NCBI GenBank assembly: GCA_020636495.1
Contig: JACJXQ010000008.1
Location: forward strand, 2,232,001 to 2,296,000
DNA: 64,000 nucleotides
Source of the DNA: Chitinophagales bacterium
GTDB taxonomy: Bacteria; Bacteroidota; Bacteroidia; Chitinophagales; Chitinophagaceae
Reading direction: 5' to 3'
Part shown: positions 57,658 through 64,000 of the stretch, piece by piece
Layout: each line of letters begins with the position of its first letter
Position numbering within the stretch: position 1 is the stretch's first letter
The notes under the pieces: generated by a model
Told to the model about the DNA's origin: nothing
Seen by the model: only the letters and a program-made list of their open reading frames with translations
Database searches by the model: none
Program-made: the position numbers and the translations under genes

Positions 57658-58799
57658 CACTTACTCCTTTTTACAATAGACCCGAATATGAATAACAGGG
57701 CCAATAATAATGGCGATAGTTCAATCAACGGCATTTGCTGTATGCGGAAGATATGCAGCAACAACGACACGAATATTAATGCTATAGCTACAATAGCATA
57801 CCTGCTTTTATTACGTTTGGGCAAGAATGCAAGTATAAGGTTGGTAGGCAAAGCCCACAAAACATTAAAGTTATCCTGGCAACCCTGGTGGTCAGTGCCT
57901 AACCACATTACCAGCATTAGTACGCCCAATAGCCCTGTAACAAACAGGAAAATGAAGCTCATTATATTGCCAAGCAACTTAAGGTTCGGCACAATAAGTC
58001 CCGTTATAGCTAATAACGACAAGATAGTAATAATAATAAACGGCCAGTTAGGCCCTGCAGGTACACGACCAGGCCCTTCGAATATCACTTCAGGTTCTGC
58101 AGCTACAAGCTTTCCGTTTATAGTTGCACCACGCAATCCATTACGTACATAGTCGGGCAGGAACATAATATCCTTATCGGTCATCACTTTATCTATCCTG
58201 CTACCTAACAACAAATTGCAACCAACACGCTCAAAATGAACACGGTAGAAGTACTCATCCATGATATTCCGGAAAGTCAATTTTGAGTCTTTGGGCAATA
58301 CTTTGCTGTAATGAAAATCAGGTCCCAACACGTCAGGCAAAATATCCCTGAGCCTTGTGGCACAATTGTCGAAAAAGAAATCATATTTATAATAGCGATT
58401 CTCCTCTTTGGCATTATTCACCAGGAAGGCTTGTATCTGTCGTTTTTCATTATCACCTATCAGCAGCACCTGTTCTTCTACCCTCCTCTCAGGCTGTGAA
58501 TACTCTGCTAAAAAGTACCTATATGGATATGCTGAGACATAATACAGCAACTTCCCTCTCATAAATTGTATCTCAAACCCTTCGCCAAAGGCAAAAGTGC
58601 CATAGTTATATACCAGGTCACTACCTGCCACACTATCTGTCACCCTTATTGCATTGTGTCCGAATTGTGCCCATATCTCATCACCGGGGCCACAGGTTAG
58701 GAAACTGATACGCAAATGACTGGCATTACTATCTACCTGTGCAAAAGATACAGTTGTGCACAACAGCACAGTAATAAGAAGAATGAGCTTTCTGACCAT
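57657..58799 (-). CDS. DUF4105 family membrane protein
   Basis: 380 residues from the ATG at 58799: a signal peptide (MVRKLILLITVLLCTTVSFAQ), the extracytoplasmic DUF4105 domain (SFLTCGPGDEIWAQFGHNAIRVTDSVAGSDLVYNYGTFAFG ... YYKYDFFFDNCATRLRDIL) and about five C-terminal membrane helices. The first block has the papain-like NlpC/LapB style (FGHNAIRV; DNCATRLRD), suggesting a cysteine/histidine hydrolase fold; activity is unproven. Co-transcribed with the hydrolase. Confidence 0.88.
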   Translation of the reverse strand: MVRKLILLITVLLCTTVSFAQVDSNASHLRISFLTCGPGDEIWAQFGHNAIRVTDSVAGSDLVYNYGTFAFGEGFEIQFMRGKLLYYVSAYPYRYFLAEYSQPERRVEEQVLLIGDNEKRQIQAFLVNNAKEENRYYKYDFFFDNCATRLRDILPDVLGPDFHYSKVLPKDSKLTFRNIMDEYFYRVHFERVGCNLLLGSRIDKVMTDKDIMFLPDYVRNGLRGATINGKLVAAEPEVIFEGPGRVPAGPNWPFIIITILSLLAITGLIVPNLKLLGNIMSFIFLFVTGLLGVLMLVMWLGTDHQGCQDNFNVLWALPTNLILAFLPKRNKSRYAIVAIALIFVSLLLHIFRIQQMPLIELSPLLLALLFIFGSIVKRSK

Positions 58800-58811
58800 A
58801 CAGCAAAATAA

Positions 58812-58841
58812 CAAAAGGCTGCCTTATCGGGCAGCCTTTTT
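58812..58841 (-). terminator. rho-independent terminator of sdhCAB
   Basis: On the minus strand AAAAAGGCTGCC-cgataa-GGCAGCCTTTT, 23 bp past sdhB. Confidence 0.88.
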
Positions 58842-58863
58842 ACACATTATTTTATAATTATTG

Positions 58864-59640
58864 TTATATAGAATTATTAGAACCTCCATCCAATACGGCA
58901 TTCATATACTCCCTGTTCAGGCGAGCTATGTTTTCCAGCGAAATACCTTTCGGGCATTCTGCCTCGCAGGCTCCTATGTTAGTACATCCTCCAAAACCTT
59001 CCTTATCCAGCTGGCTGACCATGTTCAAAACCCTGTCTTTACGCTCAGGCGAGCCCTGGGGCAACATAGCAAGGTGTGATACCTTAGCAGATGTAAATAG
59101 CATAGCAGATGCGTTTGGACATGCAGCGACACAAGCGCCACAGCCTATACATGCTGCCGCAGCAAAAGCTTCATCAGCACGGTGTTTTTCTATTGGCAGA
59201 GAGTTAGCGTCAACAGCATTACCTGTATTTACAGATACATAACCACCGGCCTGTATAATGCGATCAAGCGAAGTACGGTCTACAACCAGGTCTTTAATAA
59301 CCGGGAATGCATTCGCCCTGAACGGTTCTACCACAATTGTATCGCCATTTTTATACTCTCGCATATGCAACTGGCAGGTTGTAGTATGATGCCACGGACC
59401 GTGTGCACGGCCATTGATGTGCATACTACACATACCACATATACCTTCACGACAGTCATGGTCGAAAGCGATTGGCTCTTTACCCTCCGAAACCAGTTGC
59501 TCGTTCAGCACATCGAACATTTCTAGGAAAGACATTTCAGAAGAGATATCCTTAACCTGGAAGGTTTCGAAGTGGCCTTTTTCTTTATTGTTTTTCTGAC
59601 GCCATACTTTCAACGTCAAATTCATATTGTAATGTTCCAT
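58864..59640 (-). CDS. sdhB: succinate dehydrogenase iron-sulfur subunit
   Basis: Carries electrons from the flavin to the quinone site. 258 residues: the 2Fe-2S site in DHDCREGICGMCSMHINGRAHGP...TCQLHM, then the 4Fe-4S/3Fe-4S cysteines in CIGCGACVAACPNASAML and GACEAECPKGI. Two starts are possible (59640 and 59625); MNLTLKVWRQ from the second fits homologues well. sdhA ends 29 bp upstream. This B-type (single cytochrome subunit) enzyme works with menaquinone. Confidence 0.95.
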   Translation of the reverse strand: MEHYNMNLTLKVWRQKNNKEKGHFETFQVKDISSEMSFLEMFDVLNEQLVSEGKEPIAFDHDCREGICGMCSMHINGRAHGPWHHTTTCQLHMREYKNGDTIVVEPFRANAFPVIKDLVVDRTSLDRIIQAGGYVSVNTGNAVDANSLPIEKHRADEAFAAAACIGCGACVAACPNASAMLFTSAKVSHLAMLPQGSPERKDRVLNMVSQLDKEGFGGCTNIGACEAECPKGISLENIARLNREYMNAVLDGGSNNSI

Positions 59641-59669
59641 AGCAGCTAATTGCTAAAAATATTGTCAAA

Positions 59670-61646
59670 TTATTTATAACTACGTTGAGTCGGGTGAACA
59701 ACATCGTAAACAAGGTCTTCCTTATTCAACTCAAAATTACTTTCACCTTTATATTCCCATGCAGCAACGTACATATATTTATCATCCTGGCGCATTGCTT
59801 CTCCATCTTCAGTCTGGTACTCCTCGCGGAAATGGCCACCACAACTTTCATTTCGGTTCAGCGCATCTATACACATCAACTCTCCCAGCTCCAGGAAGTC
59901 GGCAACCCTGTTAGCTTTATCCAGTTCAGGGTTGAACTCATTGATGCCTCCAGGTATGCGTACATTACTCCAGAATTCTTTACGCAGCGCTTTTATTTCT
60001 TCTATCGCTTCTTTCAGTCCTTGTTCGTTACGGGCCATACCACATTTATCCCACATGATCTTACCCAGGCGTTTATGGAAACTTTCAACACTCTCAGTTC
60101 CCTTAATGCTCATCAACTTATTGATACGGTCGCTTACCGACTTCTCGGCCTCAACAAAAGCCGGATGATCAGTTGGAATAGCCTTGGTACGGATATCATC
60201 CGCCAGGTTGTTACCTAATGTATAAGGTATCACAAAATAACCGTCTGCCAACCCCTGCATCAGCGCAGACGCTCCCAGGCGGTTAGCACCATGGTCGCTG
60301 AAGTTTGCTTCGCCTAATGCATACAAGCCCGGAACAGTTGTTTGTAATTCATAGTCTACCCAAAGGCCGCCCATTGTATAGTGTACTGCCGGATAGATGC
60401 GCATAGGCACCTCGTATGGATTCTCACCTGTTATCTTTTCATACATCTCGAACAGGTTACCGTACTTGGCTTTTACTACTTCTTTACCCAGAGTAGTTAT
60501 TGTATCTGCATCAGCGTCATTAATACCTTGCTTGTTGACCTCCATTTTGCCATAACGTTGTATAGCCGAAGAGTAATCCAGGTATACAGCTTGTTTCGAA
60601 GCACCTACACCATACCCAGCATCACAACGCTCTTTTGCAGCACGGCTCGCTACATCGCGGGGAACAAGGTTGCCGAATGCAGGATACCTTCTTTCCAGGT
60701 AATAATCCCTCTCTTCTTCCGGTATATCATTTGCTTTGCGGCTATCTCCTTGTTTTTTAGGCACCCATATACGGCCATCATTACGCAGCGACTCAGACAT
60801 CAGCGTCAGTTTCGACTGGTGGTCACCACTTACAGGGATGCATGTAGGGTGAATCTGTGTGAAACATGGATTACCAAAGAATGCGCCTTGTTTATGTGCC
60901 TTCCAAGCTGCAGTTACGTTACTACCCATTGCGTTGGTAGACAGGTAAAACACGTTACCGTACCCACCGGAACACAGCAATACCGCATGACCGAAATGAC
61001 GCTCCAGTTCACCTGTCACCAGATTACGAACGATAACGCCCCTTGCCTTACCATCTATCTTCACTATCTCCAGCATTTCATGACGACTATACTGGACAAC
61101 ATTACCTAAAGCCACCTGGCGTTCCAATGCCTGATAAGCACCTATCAATAACTGCTGACCTGTCTGGCCGGCAGCGTAGAAAGTCCTTTGTACCTGCACA
61201 CCACCAAATGAACGGTTGCTGAGCAGCCCGCCATACTCGCGGGCAAAAGGTACACCCTGTGCCACACACTGGTCGATGATATTAGCACTTACCTCTGCAA
61301 GACGGTATACATTACCCTCCCTTGCGCGGTAGTCACCGCCTTTCACGGTATCGTAAAACAAACGGTATGTACTGTCACCATCGTTTTGGTAGTTCTTAGC
61401 GGCGTTGATACCTCCCTGTGCAGCAATAGAGTGCGCACGACGGGGACTGTCCTGGAAGCAGAAAGTTTTCACTTTATACCCCATCTCACCCAGGGAAGCA
61501 GCTGCAGATGCACCCGCCAGGCCTGTACCAATTACTATCACATCCAAATGGCGTTTATTGGCAGGGTTTACCAACTTACATTTGGACTTATATGTTTCCC
61601 ATTTAGACTCTAACGGACCAGAAGGTATTTTAGAATTAAGTGTCAT
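59670..61646 (-). CDS. sdhA: succinate dehydrogenase flavoprotein subunit
   Basis: 658 residues. FAD site VIGTGLAGASAAASLGEMGYKV (about 36-57), FAD-anchoring histidine in RRAHSIAAQGGINAAKNYQNDGDS, substrate-site HPTCIPVSGDHQS, and HYTMGGLWVDYELQTTVPGLYALGEANFSDHGANRLGASAL. It oxidises succinate to fumarate. Middle gene of sdhCAB. Confidence 0.97.
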   Translation of the reverse strand: MTLNSKIPSGPLESKWETYKSKCKLVNPANKRHLDVIVIGTGLAGASAAASLGEMGYKVKTFCFQDSPRRAHSIAAQGGINAAKNYQNDGDSTYRLFYDTVKGGDYRAREGNVYRLAEVSANIIDQCVAQGVPFAREYGGLLSNRSFGGVQVQRTFYAAGQTGQQLLIGAYQALERQVALGNVVQYSRHEMLEIVKIDGKARGVIVRNLVTGELERHFGHAVLLCSGGYGNVFYLSTNAMGSNVTAAWKAHKQGAFFGNPCFTQIHPTCIPVSGDHQSKLTLMSESLRNDGRIWVPKKQGDSRKANDIPEEERDYYLERRYPAFGNLVPRDVASRAAKERCDAGYGVGASKQAVYLDYSSAIQRYGKMEVNKQGINDADADTITTLGKEVVKAKYGNLFEMYEKITGENPYEVPMRIYPAVHYTMGGLWVDYELQTTVPGLYALGEANFSDHGANRLGASALMQGLADGYFVIPYTLGNNLADDIRTKAIPTDHPAFVEAEKSVSDRINKLMSIKGTESVESFHKRLGKIMWDKCGMARNEQGLKEAIEEIKALRKEFWSNVRIPGGINEFNPELDKANRVADFLELGELMCIDALNRNESCGGHFREEYQTEDGEAMRQDDKYMYVAAWEYKGESNFELNKEDLVYDVVHPTQRSYK

Positions 61647-61691
61647 ATCAGGAGAAAAGAAATTATTTAAATTAAATACTGTTGATCGTTA

Positions 61692-62360
61692 TTATGATAT
61701 CCAACCCATGTAAAACACGATGGGCATCAGGGCAAATATTATCGGAACTATGATGGCGAAACCAACACCTACCGATTTGATAATGCCTTTATACTTGTTT
61801 GTTGTCAGGCCTAGTGTCTGGAATGCACTATAAAAACCGTGTACTAAGTGCCATGCCAGGGAAAAACAACCCAGGATATACACCACTACTATACCAATAT
61901 TCTGAAAAGAATCACGCATCATTGCATACAGATCCAGTTCGCCTTCGCCAAAAGTCTGCGCACCACGATTGGGAGCCCAGAACATGCTGATATGTATGAT
62001 CAGGAATATAAGGATGAGCGTTCCTAACAAGCCCATTGAGCGGCTATACCACTTGCTGGTGGCATTACCAGCACTCACTTCATACCTTGTTGTTCTCTTC
62101 GCCCTGTTTTTAGACCATAGCATCAATCCCTGAACAATGTGCAAAATCAGGAATGCGAAAAGACCGATCTCAACAGTGCGTATCACAAAATTGGTTCCCA
62201 TAAAGTGGGCCGCTTCCGAAAACTTCTCACCGCCATCATTCCAGAATATCTGTGCATTGATATAACAGTGAACTACTAGAAACACAATGAGAAAAAGGCC
62301 GGTAAGGCTCATTTGCAACTTTTTACCAACCGAGGTACTGAAATAGTTTTTCCAGGACAT
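61692..62360 (-). CDS. sdhC: succinate dehydrogenase cytochrome b subunit
   Basis: A 222-residue B-type membrane anchor with five helices (LQMSLTGLFLIVFLVVHCYINAQIF; EIGLFAFLILHIVQGLMLW; GLLGTLILIFLIIHISMFW; IGIVVVYILGCFSLAWHLVHGF; GVGFAIIVPIIFALMPIVFYMGW). Heme-ligand histidines lie in VHCYIN, LHIVQG, IHISMF and WHLVHG. First gene of sdhCAB; TTG/TATCTTTG promoter upstream. Confidence 0.95.
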   Translation of the reverse strand: MSWKNYFSTSVGKKLQMSLTGLFLIVFLVVHCYINAQIFWNDGGEKFSEAAHFMGTNFVIRTVEIGLFAFLILHIVQGLMLWSKNRAKRTTRYEVSAGNATSKWYSRSMGLLGTLILIFLIIHISMFWAPNRGAQTFGEGELDLYAMMRDSFQNIGIVVVYILGCFSLAWHLVHGFYSAFQTLGLTTNKYKGIIKSVGVGFAIIVPIIFALMPIVFYMGWIS

Positions 62361-62361
62361 A

Positions 62362-62377
62362 AAATCTTAAAAGATTT
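62362..62377. promoter_or_regulatory. small palindrome at the sdhC start
   Basis: AAATCTT-aa-AAGATTT directly before the sdhC ATG in the leader; it could fold over the ribosome-binding region or bind a protein. Confidence 0.35.
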
Positions 62378-62403
62378 GACTGTATATTATTAATAGAATA
62401 CTG

Positions 62404-62435
62404 CAAAGATAATAATCCCTCAGGCTATTTTACAA
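62404..62435 (-). promoter_or_regulatory. promoter of sdhCAB
   Basis: On the minus strand TTG (62435-62433), 21 bp, TATCTTTG (62411-62404), 44 bp before the sdhC ATG. Confidence 0.7.
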
Positions 62436-62520
62436 TTGTATTATTTAATATATATACCACTACTGAATTATCATAGTTGCAGACAACTAAACAACTATCA
62501 GCACAAAAAGTTGTTTACAT

Positions 62521-63084
62521 CTACTGTTCTAGTCTCAGCATCTGGTTGTCTACCACCTGGAAGAAATGCTCCGGTTGAAATGTCCTCCATCTATCACTTT
62601 GTAAAAGCCTTATATATCTGTCAATTTTTGATGACTGGAATTCATAGCAGGTTGACTCAGGCATGTTGATAGATACGATCCACCCCCCTTCATCTTTAAT
62701 GTCATCATACCATTCCTCATAATATTCCCTGTCACTACTGTGAAAGTTAAGGACATTCTCGGTGATGAGTATGAATTTATACAGGCCTTTAGCTGTCATT
62801 TCGTCAATTATGCTCCTTTTCAACTGCATAATATCGTTCTCAACAGCATCATTCCATTCTCCTATCAATTCTATTATTACGAAATTAAGGTCATAGTCTG
62901 CATATAAAACTTTTATATACAAAGTCCTTGATCCGAATTCATCCCATTGTGGGTGTATGTAATAATTGTAAACTGTATTGCTGAACTCAAACTCGCTATA
63001 CTCTTTTCCGTAAAATGGCGACAGCTCATCTTCTTCAGCAGTATATAAATGCCTCCAGTTATAATATGGTTCTATATCATGCAT
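62521..63084 (-). CDS. protein of unknown function
   Basis: 187 residues, acidic, rich in Tyr, Trp and Phe (YYNWRHLYTAEEDELSPFYGKEYSEFEF ... DRWRTFQPEHFFQVVDNQMLRLEQ), with no signal peptide or membrane helix. The middle (LYADYDLNFVIIELIGEWNDAVENDIMQLKRSIIDEMTAKGLYKFILITENVLNFHSSDREYYEEW) looks like an alpha/beta domain. I do not recognise the family. It lies 30 bp after the rhodanese gene on the same strand, in what looks like a three-gene unit. Confidence 0.7.
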   Translation of the reverse strand: MHDIEPYYNWRHLYTAEEDELSPFYGKEYSEFEFSNTVYNYYIHPQWDEFGSRTLYIKVLYADYDLNFVIIELIGEWNDAVENDIMQLKRSIIDEMTAKGLYKFILITENVLNFHSSDREYYEEWYDDIKDEGGWIVSINMPESTCYEFQSSKIDRYIRLLQSDRWRTFQPEHFFQVVDNQMLRLEQ

Positions 63085-63113
63085 CCCTTCGTCTCTTGCT
63101 CACTTTGATATTT

Positions 63114-63434
63114 TCATTTTATTTTCTGATCTCCGTATTTATCCTGCCATGCTAATGCTCCACCAATCACATTAACAGTATTGTGAAACCCTGCCTGTTC
63201 AAGTACAAGGCATGCTTGCCTGCTACGTGCACCGGAACGGCAATGTATGATCAATTCTTCACCCTTCAGGTCCTCTATATCATCAAGCTGCATGCCCATT
63301 ATCAACCCCAGCGGAATCAGTTTGGCGCCAATATTATATTCCTGGTATTCAGCTGGTTCACGTACATCGATTATATTAAGTTCTTCACCGTTGTCCAGTC
63401 TCTGCTTCAGTTCTTCAACTGTGATCTCCTTCAT
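63114..63434 (-). CDS. single-domain rhodanese-like protein
   Basis: A 106-residue sulfurtransferase-fold protein: ELNIIDVREPAEYQEYNIGAKLIPLG, active-site loop HCRSGARS with C65, and GALAWQDKYG at the end. It has the GlpE/PspE size without a signal peptide, so it is cytoplasmic. Sulfur transfer from thiosulfate or a persulfide is the likely reaction. 12 bp after the T9SS gene upstream. Confidence 0.93.
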   Translation of the reverse strand: MKEITVEELKQRLDNGEELNIIDVREPAEYQEYNIGAKLIPLGLIMGMQLDDIEDLKGEELIIHCRSGARSRQACLVLEQAGFHNTVNVIGGALAWQDKYGDQKIK

Positions 63435-63445
63435 GTAATTCTAAA

Positions 63446-64000
63446 TTATAGTTTTATGATCTTTCTGGGCGTACTTTCATATCCATCTGCCCTGAAGTGT
63501 ACAATATATATTCCGGGGTATAAGTCAGATGTATTCACCCATTCTGACGAAGGTACAATTCCTTCTTTTACAGTCCGGCCTCTTAAATCAGTTATCCTAT
63601 ATCTGGCTTGTCCATAATACTTGTTATAATTGAACCTTATTTTGTCCGTGACCGGATTAGGGATTATATCCCATTCATGTGTCTCCTTGTTAACAGGACC
63701 GGAAATGATAGAAGGGAAAAATTCACCAAACATTGGACGTATCATTACTGCGCCCTGGATGTCTGATGATTTCCATTGGTTCAATACATTGTAGTATACG
63801 TGATTATTTGTTATACGTTGGAGGTCGAGTCCAAAATAAAGACTGTCACTGGTGCCCAATGCGGGCTGAATAGTTCCTATATAGAACTTACCTGCAGGAA
63901 GCACCAACGGTTTTTCGAACTTATACAGCCAGAAACTATTTTGCTGTGAATATGCAGGTATAAAGAAATCCTCCTGGTAAAGCACCTGGTCTGCCCCACC
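63446..64000 (-). CDS. T9SS type A secreted protein, C-terminal part
   Basis: The frame continues beyond the right window edge, so the N-terminus is missing. The visible part has a beta-rich stretch (YKFEKPLVLPAGKFYIGTIQPALGTSDSLYFGLDLQRITNNHVYYNVLNQW) typical of the last domain of large Bacteroidetes surface proteins, then the type A sorting domain (WDIIPNPVTDKIRFNYN ... RITDLRGRTVKEG ... PGIYIVHFRADG ... RKIIKL). Parent function unknown. Confidence 0.8.
   Translation of the reverse strand, partial: GGADQVLYQEDFFIPAYSQQNSFWLYKFEKPLVLPAGKFYIGTIQPALGTSDSLYFGLDLQRITNNHVYYNVLNQWKSSDIQGAVMIRPMFGEFFPSIISGPVNKETHEWDIIPNPVTDKIRFNYNKYYGQARYRITDLRGRTVKEGIVPSSEWVNTSDLYPGIYIVHFRADGYESTPRKIIKL

Noticed and set aside
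60381..61109. 242-codon plus-strand frame inside sdhA
   Set aside because: Antisense shadow; the minus-strand sdhA is certain and the plus frame has no domain signature.

Overview
The window comes from a Bacteroidota genome, most likely a Chitinophagaceae-like soil or freshwater bacterium. Three things point there. Seven genes encode type IX secretion (T9SS) cargo, four with the short type A and three with the CHU_C type B C-terminal sorting domain. Promoters fit the Bacteroidetes pattern (TTG/TTTG, about 19-21 bp, TAnnTTTG), with few Shine-Dalgarno sites. Characteristic families such as DUF4249, DUF4260, DUF4105 and a B-type SdhCAB also occur. No rRNA, tRNA or CRISPR array was seen. Gene order is chromosomal; no plasmid or phage module is visible.

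Layout: 1-13.7 kb holds a cut-off uracil-DNA glycosylase, a mitochondrial-type citrate synthase, a deoxyhypusine-synthase-like protein, two long T9SS adhesin-like proteins around recQ, then pth and proline-catabolic pruA. 13.7-18 kb is a repeat-rich accessory stretch: a small GIY-YIG gene bracketed by perfect 28-bp inverted repeats, several dispersed repeat families, a T9SS type A protein and a candidate small RNA or attenuator. 18-28.4 kb returns to core genes (rluD, tatA, a lytic transglycosylase, rpsT), a BlaI/M56 regulatory pair with a well-formed operator-promoter, a 48-residue membrane peptide behind an unusual GTTAAC array, dTDP-sugar genes rfbBA and DUF445. 28.4-38.4 kb has an arylsulfotransferase-like lipoprotein, the tyrosine-degradation pair hmgA-hpd, an L,D-transpeptidase, DUF4249, trxB, a darcynin/Crp pair, a Coq4-family protein and a GbsR-type regulator divergent from DUF4260. 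38.4-48.1 kb has DinB, a divergent radical SAM/Y-family polymerase pair sharing a palindromic promoter, two paralogous lipoproteins, a repeat-bracketed DUF523 gene, a FrnE-like DsbA protein and a histidine kinase overlapping a REC-Crp fusion regulator.

48.3-54.8 kb is a tightly packed minus-strand run of ten genes (SDR, thioesterase, cinA, aroK, DUF423, kdsB, polysaccharide deacetylase, LolA-like, lipoprotein, FabZ-like hotdog). It mixes envelope and core metabolism and resembles, in its last genes, the accessory part of aryl-polyene/flexirubin clusters. 54.8-64 kb holds a third type B T9SS protein, an alpha/beta hydrolase with DUF4105, the sdhCAB operon with its own promoter and terminator, and a rhodanese behind a truncated T9SS type A protein.

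The strongest candidates for something undescribed are the GIY-YIG cassette with its family of palindromic repeats (13.9-14.7 kb), the promoter-hairpin-terminator unit at 17.5-17.66 kb, and the GTTAAC-array/48-residue peptide locus at 23.5-23.84 kb. All coordinates and motifs were read by eye; no database search was run.
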